Assembly (NCBI GenBank): GCA_905221605.1
Contig: CAJNDS010002290.1
Coordinates: 157,501-197,500, forward strand
Reading direction: 5' to 3'
DNA length: 40,000 bases
Origin: Symbiodinium natans
Taxonomy: Eukaryota; Sar; Dinophyceae; Suessiales; Symbiodiniaceae
This document shows, one piece after another, positions 7,955 through 16,862 of the stretch (positions are counted from its first letter, which is position 1; each line of letters starts with the position of its first letter). The translations under genes and the position numbers were made by a program. Under the pieces are notes generated by a model. The model saw only the letters and a list, made by a program, of their open reading frames with translations. It had not been told where the DNA came from and searched no databases.

Positions 7955-8062
7955 GTTTAGGGTTTAGGGTTTAGGGTTTAGGGTTTAGGGTTTAGGGTTT
8001 AGGGTTTAGGGTTTAGGGTTTAGGGTTTCGGGTTTAGGGTTCAACCCTAAACCCTAAACAAT
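7955..8062 (+). repeat. TTTAGGG array meeting CCCTAAA
   Basis: Twelve TTTAGGG units, then CCCTAAACCCTAAA in the opposite orientation (8043-8058), a small head-to-head junction. Confidence 0.96.
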
Positions 8063-8066
8063 TTGG

Positions 8067-8170
8067 GGGGTCGCTTGAGACCCCAAACGCTCGGCCGAGG
8101 GCCTCACAGCCCCAGCGCGCAGACGAAAGAGATAAGGAAAGGTGAGGGTGAAGCCTCCCAGCCTGTGTAG
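8067..8170. repeat. dispersed 110-bp repeat (GCTCGGCCGAGGGCC), copy 1
   Basis: Closely matches 26429-26535. Shared blocks include ACGCTCGGCCGAGGGCC, CACAGCCC/TACAGCCC and GGAAAGGTGAGGGT.AAGCCTC. The palindromic core CTCGGCCGAG and nearby short stems could fold. No known RNA recognised. Confidence 0.8.
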
Positions 8171-8390
8171 GGTTTGCGGTTCAGGGTTTAGGGTTCCCGC
8201 AAACATGAAGCATCGTATGCTGCCCGCATAGCTAGGAATCGACACCCCAAAACCCAAAGCCCTAAATCCAGGCCTCAGGATGTTTCTTGCAGTCTGGGAT
8301 TTCTTACCATCACCAGCCCCATCAACCTTCCTCAACCTCTTAGACCCCCCTGCGGCCCTGTACCAAAGACCCAAAAGCACCCGCACCCTA

Positions 8391-8501
8391 AACCCCAAAC
8401 GCCAAACCCTAAAACCTTAAAACCCAAGCCCCAAGCCCCAAGCCCCAAACCCTAAACCCTAAACCCTAAACCCCAAACCCTAAACCCTAAACCCTAAACC
8501 A
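8391..8501 (-). repeat. CCCTAAA/CCCCAAG array
   Basis: Mixed CCCCAAG, CCCCAAA and CCCTAAA units. Confidence 0.95.
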
Positions 8502-8589
8502 GGAAGCAACGGTTCTGGCTGGAAAGGCTCTCAGAGTTCGAGTTGCTATTGCCCCTCTGGCCGGAATTGTGTGCCTCGAAGGGTATGTA

Positions 8590-8715
8590 CTTTAGGTCCC
8601 TTATAAACGCAAAGTATTAGGGTTTAGGTCCCTTAAACGCAAAATTTAAGTATTAGGGTGTAGGGTTTAGGTCCCTTAAATGCAACATTGAGGTATTAGG
8701 GTGTAGGGTTTAGGA
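8590..8715 (+). repeat. about 48-bp tandem repeat, 3 copies
   Basis: TTTAGGTCCCTTAAACGCAA...GTATTAGGGTGTAGGG occurs three times with small indels. Confidence 0.88.
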
Positions 8716-8831
8716 TTATGATCTCATTATATGGCCCTTGCCTTCTTTAACGGGTTCTGAAGTGTGAGCCCTTGGGCTTGACATGGGAAAAAGGGTTCCG
8801 CAATAAAGGGCACGTAGAAGGGATCATGTAA

Positions 8832-8950
8832 CTGCGTAGGCAGGATTTAGGGGGGTTTCTAGGGTTCTTCGGATCATCTTGGAACAGTTTCCAGGCTGCG
8901 TAGGCAGGATTTAGGGGCGTTTCTAGGGTTCTTCGGATCATCTTGGAACA
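8832..8950. repeat. 55-bp direct repeat, two copies, period 64
   Basis: CTGCGTAGGCAGGATTTAGG...CATCTTGGAACA at 8832-8886 and 8896-8950 with one mismatch. Confidence 0.95.
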
Positions 8951-9132
8951 CTGGGGGTCGAGGTAAGAAAACTGGAGTTGCCCTGGGCCTTAAGGCCTGA
9001 GCTTCTTGGAATTTGTGTGTCATAGGTGTTGAAGCCCTACCTTACTTGGCTTCTTGCTTGTCGGGCGATTGGTTTAGGATTTAGGCCTTAGGGCTTTGAA
9101 CCCTAAATCCTCAATCCTCAAGCATAACCCTA

Positions 9133-9305
9133 AACACTAAACCCTGAATCCTAAACCCTAAACCCTAAACCCTCAACCCTAAACCCTAAACCCTAAACCC
9201 TAAACCCTAAACCCTAAACCCTAAACCCTAAACCCTAAACCCTAAACCCTAAACCCTAAACCCTAAACCCTAAACCCTAAACCCTAAACCCTAAACCTAA
9301 ACCTT
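9133..9305 (-). repeat. CCCTAAA array
   Basis: About 24 units, nearly perfect after 9175. Confidence 0.97.
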
Positions 9306-9433
9306 AAGAGTTTACAGTAGCGGGGGGGGGGGGGGGGGTAACGGCCTAACGGGTTGCCAACCTCCAGGACTTTGCAGCTGGTCCTCGAGGCCAAGGCGGA
9401 ACACGGCTGGTCCAGCCTCTTGCTCAGGGGCTC

Positions 9434-9520
9434 CTTAGGGTTTAGGGTTTGGGGTTTAGGGCCGTTTAGGGTTTAGGGTTTAGGGTTTAGGGTTTAGGGT
9501 TTAGGGTTAGGGTTCAGGGT
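9434..9520 (+). repeat. TTTAGGG array
   Basis: Two blocks around GGGCCG. Confidence 0.95.
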
Positions 9521-9605
9521 GATGTGAATTCTGGCTCACCTTGGGTCACTAAATATCAGGCACTGCAATAGGGACCCTTAAGACTGTCATCAGAGAACCA
9601 ACCTC

Positions 9606-9639
<34 letters not shown>

Positions 9640-9644
9640 CCGGC
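9606..9644. repeat. poly-C tract
   Basis: About 30 uninterrupted C, then CCTCCCC. The other strand is poly-G. Confidence 0.95.
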
Positions 9645-9669
9645 CCTTCAAGCTATGGGCCCATACTAC

Positions 9670-9765
9670 CTTGCAAACAGGGTCCTGTATTGCAATCTGT
9701 ATCCATAATTCGGGGAGCCAGAGATGTTCTACGTTCTGGCTCAGGCGTCGGGCCACAGCCTTCAT
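9670..9765 (-). other. minus-strand exon-like frame with ATG
   Basis: On the - strand ATG at 9765 reads MKAVARRLSQNVEHLWLPEL then IQIAIQDPVCK, ending at a GT donor (TGCAAG|GTAGTATG). The + strand is also open here in two frames, so strand choice is uncertain. Confidence 0.3.
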
Positions 9766-9832
9766 GGGTTTTAGGAGTAAAAACGCGTGTTGCGGGTGAA
9801 GGGCTTGGGGTTCACGGCGTCGCTAACCCCTA

Positions 9833-9938
9833 ATAAAACCTCTAAAACCTCTAAACCTCTAAACCTCTAAACCCTAAACCCTAAACCCTAAACCTCTAAA
9901 CCCTAAACCCTAAACCCTAAACCCTAAACCCTAAACCG
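9833..9938 (-). repeat. CCTCTAAA/CCCTAAA array
   Basis: Begins with CCTCTAAA octamers and becomes CCCTAAA. Confidence 0.94.
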
Positions 9939-10005
9939 GCTTCCCAAACTTGGATTGATCATGCGCGAAACCGTGTAGCTCAGCTATCCAGCTGGGCTTC
10001 GACCT

Positions 10006-10180
10006 CCCTAAACCCTAAACCCTAAACCCTAAACCCGAAACCCTAAACCCTAAACCCTAAACCCTAAGCCCGAAGCCCTAAGCCCTAAGCCCTAAGCCCT
10101 AAGCCCTAAGCCTTAAGCCCTAAGCCCTAAGCCCTAAGCCCTAAGCCCTAAGCCCTAAGCCCTAAGCCCTAAACCCTGGC
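10006..10180 (-). repeat. CCCTAAA then CCCTAAG array
   Basis: About 7 CCCTAAA units followed by about 15 homogeneous CCCTAAG units, a clear block of one variant. Confidence 0.96.
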
Positions 10181-10267
10181 CCAGGCCACGTTGCCAGTAT
10201 GAAGCAGTTGGTGCTTCAGCGCCGCTGCTGGGGCAGAAGCTGGCGGATAAGAGGGGCTCGTGTGCAG

Positions 10268-10360
10268 GGGTTTTAGGGTTGTAGGGTTTAGGTTTATAGG
10301 GTTTAGGGTTTAGGGTTATAGGGTTATAGGTTTTAGGGTTTAGGGTTTAGGGTTGAGTTT
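10268..10360 (+). repeat. degenerate TTTAGGG array
   Basis: TTTAGGG mixed with TATAGGG and TTTTAGGG. Confidence 0.9.
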
Positions 10361-10644
10361 AGCGTTTCGGGTTCTAGCATTTAGGGTGTCTAGCTAGGTA
10401 GGCCCTTTGGGACATTTTGTATCTTCCCTTATTGGGTTTCAGAGGATCATATTCAGGAATGTTTTTTGGAGGTTGTTAATGGCCATCCTAGCTAGGGCTT
10501 GGGTTTTTCGTAGGGTTTGGGATTTTAAGTTTTAGCGTTTCGGTGCATGATTAGCAAAGAGTACGGTAGCATTACTATGGCAACTCTAAGTGGACTTCCT
10601 TAACAGCAGGCCCGCAGAGCGTTTTCCAACAGCTGCCAATTGTT

Positions 10645-10828
10645 GAAACCCTAAACCCTAAACCCTAAACCCTAAACCCTAAACCCTAAACCCTAAACCC
10701 TAAACCCTAAACCCTACACCCTACACCCTACACCCTACACCCTACACCCTACACCCTACACCCTACACCCTACACCCTAAACCCTAAACCCTAAACCCTA
10801 AACCCCAAACCCTAAACCCTAAACCCAC
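10645..10828 (-). repeat. CCCTAAA array with internal CCCTACA block
   Basis: Nine CCCTAAA, about ten CCCTACA (10712-10777), then CCCTAAA again. Confidence 0.96.
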
Positions 10829-10904
10829 ACCCTGAGGCTGCACCCTCACAGCGCACACACCAAGCATCCCTCCGACGAAGCAGACACTGGGCATTTCATT
10901 AGAT

Positions 10905-11006
10905 TGGGTTTAGGGTTTAGGGTTTAGGGTTTAGGGTTTAGGGTTTAGGGTTTAGGGTTTAGGGTTTAGGGTTTAGGGTTTAGGGTTTAGGGTTTAGGGT
11001 TTAGGG
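10905..11006 (+). repeat. TTTAGGG array
   Basis: Fourteen near-perfect units. Confidence 0.97.
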
Positions 11007-11014
11007 AAGTCTTC

Positions 11015-11073
11015 AGCTGCGTTGATTCTTTGGTACTCGCTCCGAGAGGCCTTGCGGCCAAATTTTTGAGAGC
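11015..11073 (+). other. exon-like island between two arrays
   Basis: After GTCTTCAG the frame reads CVDSLVLAPRGLAAKFLRA and ends AGCAAG|GTTTAGGG, so the following array provides the donor. No assigned partner. Confidence 0.3.
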
Positions 11074-11079
11074 AAGGTT

Positions 11080-11150
11080 TAGGGTTTAGGGTTAAGGGTT
11101 AAGGGTTTAGGGTTTAGGGTTTAGGGTTTAGGGTTTAGGGTTTAGGGTCA
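11080..11150 (+). repeat. TTTAGGG array upstream of RCC1-like gene
   Basis: Ten units, with two TTAAGGG, ending 255 bp before the ATG at 11405. Confidence 0.96.
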
Positions 11151-11404
11151 GGATCAAGTGCCGAGGTCGTCCCGTGCGGTCGGTGCGTGCGTGCTCTGTT
11201 TGCCGATTTGTTTTGCTCTTGCAAAGGCATCCTTCTGTCATCCTTCCGATTCCCTTCTACATAGTCAAGCATTGTAGAATCGAAATTAAGATACATCCAT
11301 GATGCCAAGCAGGAAAAGGGGAACGTTGAGTTCAGTGGGGTACGCTTGGGATAAAGGCGCCGATTTGCTTTGTTCAAGGCTCCATGTAGTCGGTCTCTCA
11401 CGCC

Positions 11405-12840
11405 ATGTACATCACGATTGGGATCACTCAGTTGAGCGGAGATGTGAGATACATCCAGGTGGCGCTGGACTCTTCAGTTGATGCGCTGAGGCATCAGGTG
11501 CACAACCTACTTGGAGTCTTCAAAGGCAGGTTGCTCACAGCTTCCGGGGATGTGCTGCGGGGCAGCAGGACAGTCGAGCAGTCGGGGCTGCAAAATGGCA
11601 GTCTCCTGACCCTCCACACAGAGCCCGTTTATGCCTCTGCGTCCTTGGGAGCTTTTGCCGCCGTCTTGGGCGATGGGTCCCTTGCTTGCTGGGGAGACTC
11701 TGACCGGGGCGGAGACTGCACTGCAACTCAGGGATACTTGGAAATAGTTTTTTTTTTTTTTTTTTTTTTCAAATTTTGGGTACTCTAATTCCTAAGAAAA
11801 CAGCAAGAATTAGAATTTTTGCTGGGGTTTCCAAGTTCAGTATAGGCAAAGGAGTGTCTGCAGAACATGCAGGTCTGTGGAATCTGCTCTACGCGCGCAG
11901 CGTTCGCCGCCATCCTGGTGAACGGATCCGTGGTGACCTGGGGACGTCCCGAAAGTGGTGGTGACAGCAGTTCCTTGGCAGCCCAGTGGTACCCTCTACC
12001 CTTTTTTTGGTTCTGGGTTCCCTTATAAAATAGCCAACCCATAATGGTGCCCTCTACCCTTTTTTTGGTTCTGGGTTCCCTTAGTAAAAAATAGCCAACA
12101 CCCATAAAAGGGGCGCCCCCTTTGTTGTAAGATGGCTACTGGGCTACAAAGGTTCCGTGCAGGAGCATCTCAGGGATGTGAAGCGCGTGCAATCTACGGC
12201 CTCCGCCTTCGCTGCGATCCTCAGTGACTGGGTTTTGGAGTACTACACTTTAATACTTTTTTTTGGTTCTGGGTTCCTATAAGAGCTACTTAAGCCTAAG
12301 AAGTATATACTTTTTTCCAGGATCTACTCCAAAGCTAAGGTGATGGATCTGTGGTGACATGGGGCCTTGCCGAGTGTGGGGGCAACAGCAGCGATGTCCA
12401 AAAGCAGTTGAAGAACGTGCGTCAGATCCAAGCTACATATTCCGCATTTGCAGCACTCTTGAGTGACGGATCTGTGGTAACTTGGGGCTTACCTGACTGC
12501 GGAGGAGATAGCACCGCTGTGCAGGAGCAGTTGCGGAGTGTGCAGTTCATACAATCTACAAGCTTGGAAGAGGGAAGCGCGTTTGCTGCGATCCTGCGGG
12601 ATGGATCCGTCGTCACTTGGGGCGCAGCCGAAGGCAAGCACGTTTAACGTCCTTTTTAGGTTTAGATGCGTCGTGAGCTTTGGGCAGGTCCTGAAAGCAC
12701 TGTTCGAGTTTTAGCACTTTTGACACGTTAAAACCGTTTGCTGAGCCGAAATCGGGGCCCATGTCATGGGGCAGTACCATGTCTTAGTGTACACATTTTG
12801 CTGTAGTGTGGTATTGGTGGTGGTGGTGGTGGTGGTCGTG

Positions 12841-12910
<70 letters not shown>

Positions 12911-13092
12911 GAGTTGTGAAGTCGACCAACCCGGTCTTGCACTAAGCAAATGCAAACACGAGCGGCCACGCTGCTTTTGACTTCGCGGGAACACCAGCTC
13001 AGAAGGTGCCCTACAGCCAAGCGTCCGGTCGGACCGCTCCGCAACCTTAAAGCTACAGAACGAAACTACCGAGCACAAAGCTACAGAGTAGC

Positions 13093-13149
<57 letters not shown>

Positions 13150-13193
13150 CGTAGTAGTCGTAGTTGTCGTCGTAGTAGTAGTAGTAGTAGCAG

Positions 13194-13258
<65 letters not shown>

Positions 13259-13963
13259 CATTGTATTACTACTTGCATCCCTTGCCCAACCTTGGCCGAA
13301 GGCGGCGGCGACAGCAGCTCCGCACAGAAGCAACTGAAGAGTGTTCTGCACATCCAAGCAACGAACCATGCCTTTGCCGCAATCCTTGCTGATGGATCAG
13401 TGGTGACGTGGGGGAACCCTGATTTCGGCGGCGACTGCACCGGCGTGCAGAAGCAACTGAAGGGTGTGAAGTGCATCCAGGCTACGTATTCCGCATTCGC
13501 GGCCGTCCTGGAGGAAGGCAGCGTTGTCACGTGGGGTGATGCCGAATGTGGAGGTGACAGCAGCTATGCCCAGAAGCGACTGCAGAAGGTTGAATGCATC
13601 CAGGCTACACATCGTGCCTTTGCGGCAATTCTGTACGACGGATCTGTGGTGGCTTGGGGCGACCCTGATTTCGGAGGCGATTGCAGTGATGTTGAGAGCC
13701 GCTTGCTGAGCGTCCAGAAAATACAGGCTACATACTTCGCATTCGCGGCATTGCTAAGTGACGGTCCCGTTGTAAGCTGGGGGAGCTCCACATCCGGTGG
13801 GGCAAGCGATCATCTTACCAAGGAATTGAAACATGTCAATTCGCTTCAAGCCACCGACTTTGCATTTCTTGCCATCAAGGTTGATGGATCTGCTGTGGCT
13901 TGGGGGCATTCTGAACTGGGTGGCGACAACCACGCAGCGCAGTTTCAGCTGCGCGACGCCTAA
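11405..13963 (+). CDS. ubiquitin-like / RCC1-like repeat protein
   Basis: Five exons: 11405-11722, 11846-11969, 12152-12223, 12340-12633 and 13302-13963, totalling 489 codons plus stop. Residues 1 to about 76 look like a ubiquitin-fold domain (SSVDALRHQVHNLLGV, RTVEQSGLQNGSLLTL). The rest is about ten repeats of roughly 50 residues with core AFAAxLxDGSVVxWG, each linked by GGD..xxQxQLxxVxxIQAT; this is the divergent RCC1-like repeat common in dinoflagellate proteins often named HERC-like. Such repeats form beta-propeller blades for protein binding. No HECT ligase domain follows, so ligase activity should not be assumed. Introns 2 and 3 are GT-AG; 1 and 4 fit GC-AG. All four have direct repeats at their ends and the first three have inverted ends. 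Exon 2 carries two extra residues (VC) relative to the repeat pattern. Confidence 0.85.
11723..11845 (+). mobile_element. introner-like intron 1 of the RCC1-like gene
   Basis: 123 bp, GC-AG when placed after ACT 11722; a GG-AG placement (11732-11851) also keeps frame. GCAA flanks both ends. Inverted repeats ACTTGGAAA (11736-11744) and TTTCCAAGT (11828-11836) lie just inside. The interior starts with 22 T. Confidence 0.6.
11970..12151 (+). mobile_element. introner-like intron 2 of the RCC1-like gene
   Basis: 182 bp, GT-AG, with GTTCC at the intron start and after its end. Imperfect terminal inverted repeats TTGGCAGCCCAGTGG and CTACTGGGCTACAAAG. The interior contains two copies of a roughly 57-bp unit (CCTCTACCC, T-run, GGTTCTGGGTTCCCTTA). 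The ends match the element at 405-557. Confidence 0.75.
12224..12339 (+). mobile_element. introner-like intron 3 of the RCC1-like gene
   Basis: 116 bp, GT-AG, GTGA at both ends. Inverted repeats TTTTGGAGTA (from 12233) and TACTCCAAAG (12326-12335). The interior has the T-run and GGTTCTGGGTTCC also present in intron 2. Confidence 0.7.
12811..12909. repeat. GTG/TAG microsatellite
   Basis: About 8 GTG followed by about 24 TAG units. Confidence 0.97.
13088..13258. repeat. TAG microsatellite, interrupted
   Basis: (TAG)n with GTCGTAGTTGTCGTCG interruptions. Confidence 0.97.
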
Positions 13964-14010
13964 CCCCTAACCCCTGACCCCTAACCCCTAAACCCTAAAC
14001 CCGATACGAG

Positions 14011-14683
14011 CCGATGAGTGGAATCTCGATCTGCTTCAAGCACCACCAGTGAGAAACCTCACCAGCTGCCAAAGACCTGCAGACTTTGCCCCAAACCCTA
14101 AACCCTAAACCCTAAACCCTAAACCCTAAACCCTAAACCCTAAACCCTAAACCCTAAACCCTAAACCCTAAACCCTAAACCCTGGTACGTTTCAAGGATC
14201 TGCTCCCCAATGCCAGAAATGCTCCCAATGCCGGAAAAAAGAGACTGGCAGGTTGAAGCCCTAAACCCTAAACCCTATGAAGCCCTACCCTAAGCCCTAC
14301 AACCCAAACCCTAAAGCCTAAGCCCTGAACCCTAAACCCCTGTTCACCAAACCCCTAAGCCAAAGCCCTGTAAGCCCCTAGACCCTCAACCCCTAAACTC
14401 CTAAGCCCCTGAAAACCCCCGAAACCCCCAAACAGCCCTAAACCCTAAACCCTAAACCCTAAACCCTAAACCCTAAACCCTAAACCCTAAACCCTAAACC
14501 CTAAACCCTAAACCCTAAACCCTAAACCCTATAAAACCCAAACCCTAAACCCTAAACCCAAAACCCAAAACCCTAAACCCTAAACCCTAAACCCTAAACC
14601 CTGATGAGTCCAGGCGCAACTTGCTCAAGGCGCTGGTGCGCATGAGTGCGTCTCAGGCGGTGGCTGCAGGGCTTGGGGGATGA
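14011..14683 (+). CDS. small Cys-rich gene, 5' end uncertain
   Basis: Proposed exons 14011-14040, 14197-14251 and 14614-14683, with TGA at 14681-14683, sum to 50 codons plus stop. The reading is DEWNLDLLQGSAPQCQKCSQ, then CRKKETGR, then RNLLKALVRMSASQAVAAGL. Three Cys spaced two apart (CQKCSQC) suggest a metal-binding knuckle, but no family is recognised. The second intron is GT-AG. The first falls within a 6-bp direct repeat (TTCAAG 14035-14040 and 14191-14196) and contains a CCCTAAA array. A GT donor at 14049 gives another reading (LLPNARNAPNAGKKRL). Any upstream exon is unknown. Confidence 0.45.
14093..14182 (-). repeat. CCCTAAA array
   Basis: Twelve units inside the first intron of the Cys-rich gene. 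Confidence 0.97.
14262..14433 (-). repeat. degenerate CCCTAAA-like DNA
   Basis: CCCTAAA, CCCTAAG and CCCCTAAG relics with many substitutions; an aged array. Confidence 0.85.
14434..14603 (-). repeat. CCCTAAA array
   Basis: About 22 units with one ACCCTATAAAACCC interruption. Confidence 0.97.
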
Positions 14684-14810
14684 GGTTTAGGGTTTAGGGT
14701 TTGGGGTTTGGGGTTTGGGGTTTGGGGTCTGGGGTTTGGGGTTTGGGGTTTGGGGTTTGGGTTTTGGGGTTTGGGGTTTGGGGTTCGGGGTTTGGGAATT
14801 TGGGGTGTTA
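14684..14810 (+). repeat. TTTGGGG array
   Basis: Two TTTAGGG then about 14 TTTGGGG units. Confidence 0.96.
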
Positions 14811-14918
14811 CATGGGTGTTTGGGGCGTGTACGGGTTGCGCCTTAGACCTTAGACGTTAATTCGTGCTAAGCTCACAAGGTTTAGGGCTTGGGGTTTCGA
14901 ATTTAGGGTTTAGGGCTC

Positions 14919-15143
14919 AGTGAACATCTTGTCTTGGTGGGAGACATGTACCATGTTCTGAAGGTCGAGGTCTACGCTCCTACATGTTTTTCAAAAGTGC
15001 TTGCAGCTGTTTCAGGCCATTTTTTACGCGTTGCTTGGTCTCAGGGCTCGCCTACTCCACCAGTTTACCCGTTTCGGGAGGGTGGTGATTCACTTCCTGA
15101 AGCTTCAGGGCTTGTCTTGGGTACATACGTGATGCGTATGTAG
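14919..15143 (+). CDS. open frame, probable exon, unknown product
   Basis: An AG at 14917-14918 opens EHLVLVGDMYHVLKVEVYAP, then SKVLAAVSGHFLRVAWSQ and GDSLPEASGLVLGTYVMRM, stopping at TAG 15141-15143. There are no arrays within 74 codons. Third positions are richer in T than in the neighbouring exons. It might be a real last exon or a fragment of a mobile gene. Confidence 0.4.
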   Translation, partial: SEHLVLVGDMYHVLKVEVYAPTCFSKVLAAVSGHFLRVAWSQGSPTPPVYPFREGGDSLPEASGLVLGTYVMRM

Positions 15144-15263
15144 GATTACAAGCAGATAATGTTGGCAATTATGTTGGCTCTGGTTTGAGGGATGGGGATG
15201 ACTCAACCTGCCACGGCGTTCCCCTCCCTCCGTAACACGCACACACGAACAAACGTACGCGCA

Positions 15264-15308
15264 GGCACTCGCACTCGCACTCGCACTCGCACTCGCACTC
15301 GCACTCGC
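15264..15308. repeat. ACTCGC hexamer repeat
   Basis: Seven units of GCACTC, then GCCCACG-rich degenerate DNA to 15365. The hexamer keeps frame, so Arg-Thr and Val-Arg frames arise by chance. Confidence 0.95.
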
Positions 15309-15534
15309 CCATGTGCACGCCCACGTGCATGCCAACGCATATGCCCAAGCCCACGCCCACGCCCACTTACAAGACACACCTTGCAAGGCCACCCGTGACA
15401 CCATATCCCCACCCTAACTGGAAGGCAACGGGCTGCATCACCGGCTGCACCCGTTTCAATCCTGTTCTCGCTGGCCTCCTTGATGAGGAGGCGAGGAAAG
15501 TGCAGGGCAGCCGGCGTGTGGGCATGTTCAGCAG

Positions 15535-15763
15535 TTGCTCCTCCAATAATCACCAACATGCCCAATGCTGTGGAAGATGCCAGGTCTTTCGTCAGCGCGT
15601 TCACCCACCCAGCACAGGCGATTGGGGCCGCAGGTAAATTGGGTTCGACGGTTCGACTGGGGAACGCGGAGCTCAACCCGAAGTCTCATGATGTGTGTGC
15701 TTGTTGCGACTGGTAGTCCATCTTTACATGCAACCTGGCCACCCGGATATTCGGATGCTCTAG
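15535..15763 (+). CDS. two-exon 3' gene fragment, unknown product
   Basis: Exon 15535-15633 (APPIITNMPNAVEDARSFVS, then AFTHPAQAIGAA) ends in a good donor (GCCGCAG|GTAAATTG). Exon 15717-15763 follows GACTGGTAG and reads VHLYMQPGHPDIRML to a TAG, in matching phase. An upstream segment (FNPVLAGLLDEEARK, about 15451-15500) looks coding but does not join in phase. The - strand also has a long open frame across 15203-15676. Confidence 0.4.
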
Positions 15764-15859
15764 CATCCTCAACACACTGTAGAGCTGCAAGCCTTAGACC
15801 TGAAACCCAAAACCCCACAATCCCAAGCCCTATAGCATGGAGTGGTTTGATATGTTGCC

Positions 15860-16218
15860 ACTAAACCCTAAACCTCAAGCCTTAAACCCTCAACCCTCAA
15901 ACCTCAACCCTCAACCCTCAACCCTCAATCCTAAACCCTAAACCCTAAACCCTAAACCCTAAACCCTAAACCCTAAACCCTAAACCCTAAACCCTAAACC
16001 CTAAACCCTAAACCCTAAACCCTAAACCCTAAACCCTAAACCCTAAACCCTAAACCCTAAACACTAAAACCCTAAACCCTAAACCCTAAACCCTAAACCC
16101 TAAACCCTAAACCCTAAACCCTAAACCCTAAACCCTAAACCCTAAACCCTAAACCCTAAACCCTAAACCCGAACCCTAAGCCCTAAACCCTAAAACCTAA
16201 ACCCTAAACCCTAAAACC
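15860..16218 (-). repeat. long CCCTAAA array
   Basis: CCCTCAA relics, then about 45 near-perfect CCCTAAA units, one of the longest homogeneous 7-mer arrays here. Confidence 0.98.
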
Positions 16219-16274
16219 CTTCGTGCCGAGGATGACTGGCGAATGGCCAGCTTGATGGGATGAGCCCATGTCAG

Positions 16275-16716
16275 TTTTTGGGAGAATCCCAGATTCTGCT
16301 GTTGCCGTCTATATGTTCCACGGTTCCTTTTGAGGGTTTAGGGTTTAGGGTTAAGGGTTTAGGGTTTCTAAACACCCTGCTGCGGCACGTCGTGCTGAAT
16401 AAGCGTTCGACAGGCTGCCTTACATTATCTTGACGGGAGCTCATGACAACCATGATGCACCACGGTGCACTCCTGCCTGAAATTGGTGATGCCCAATCTC
16501 ATGCTGTTTTCGTAGGTTTTCCCAGTTTTCCTAAACCCTAACCCCTGAACCCTAAACCCTAAACCCTAAACCCAGAACCCAGAAACAAAACTTTCTCATT
16601 GGACTAACTAGCTAGGTGCTTTGGGCATCCGCCGGTGCACCGTAATGGTGCGCACCAGCCTCTTGAATCTTCGAATCCAGCTGCTCAAGAAGCAGCTGCA
16701 GCGGGATCGCAGATGA
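16275..16716 (+). CDS. two-exon gene with in-frame telomeric units
   Basis: Exon 16275-16413 reads FLGESQILLLPSICSTVPFE, then 27 bases of TTTAGGG/TTAAGGG units translated in frame, then LNTLLRHVVLNKRST, ending at a GC donor (CGACAG|GCTG). Exon 16616-16716 (ALGIRRCTVMVRTSLLNLRI, then QLLKKQLQRDRR and TGA) joins in phase and looks like a helical or coiled-coil C terminus. The 27-bp repeat stretch is too short to be an intron, so it is probably retained. The 5' end is missing; MASLMG-stop just upstream may end another gene. Confidence 0.4.
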
Positions 16717-16862
16717 GCTGATGAAGAGAGGGGTGGAAGAAGTACTACTAGCATTCCCTTATGGCCCCTAGATAATTATACACTAGTAACCCACAAAACC
16801 CTCTTCTCACCACTATAAGACCCCTATACTAGGTTTTAGGGGTTTGGAGTTGAGGGTTTAAG

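Larger units (their letters stand above)
8503..10269 (+). other. series of exon-like islands, phase-compatible
   Basis: Three strong islands: 8503-8582 (EATVLAGKALRVRVAIAPLA, GT donor GAAGG|GTATGT), 9368-9439 (TLQLVLEAKAEHGWSSLLLR, donor TTAGG|GTTTAGGG) and 10198-10269 (YEAVGASAPLLGQKLADKRG or, one base later, MKQLVLQRRCWGRSW). The first two join in phase. They may be later exons of the CCCH gene. A weaker island (VLKPYLTWLLACRAI, about 9030-9075) and a possible last exon (ending TGA 10644-10646) lie in the same interval. No domain recognised. Confidence 0.35.
12634..13301 (+). mobile_element. intron 4 of the RCC1-like gene with TAG microsatellites and 9-bp direct repeat
   Basis: 668 bp, GC-AG. 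GCCGAAGGC occurs at 12627-12635 and 13295-13303, spanning both boundaries. It contains (GTG)n/(TAG)n at 12811-12909 and long (TAG)n at about 13088-13258. Poly-Tyr, poly-Thr and poly-Val frames here are by-products. Confidence 0.75.

Noticed and set aside
12764-13369. HECT-type ubiquitin ligase activity for the RCC1-like protein
   Set aside because: No HECT domain follows the repeats; the frame stops at 13963 and telomeric DNA begins.
12711-13530. Poly-Tyr, poly-Thr and poly-Val proteins
   Set aside because: Produced by TAG/CTA microsatellites inside intron 4 of the RCC1-like gene.
15203-15676. 157-codon minus-strand frame
   Set aside because: It includes the translated ACTCGC repeat, and the + strand has better splice-bounded exons over the same bases.
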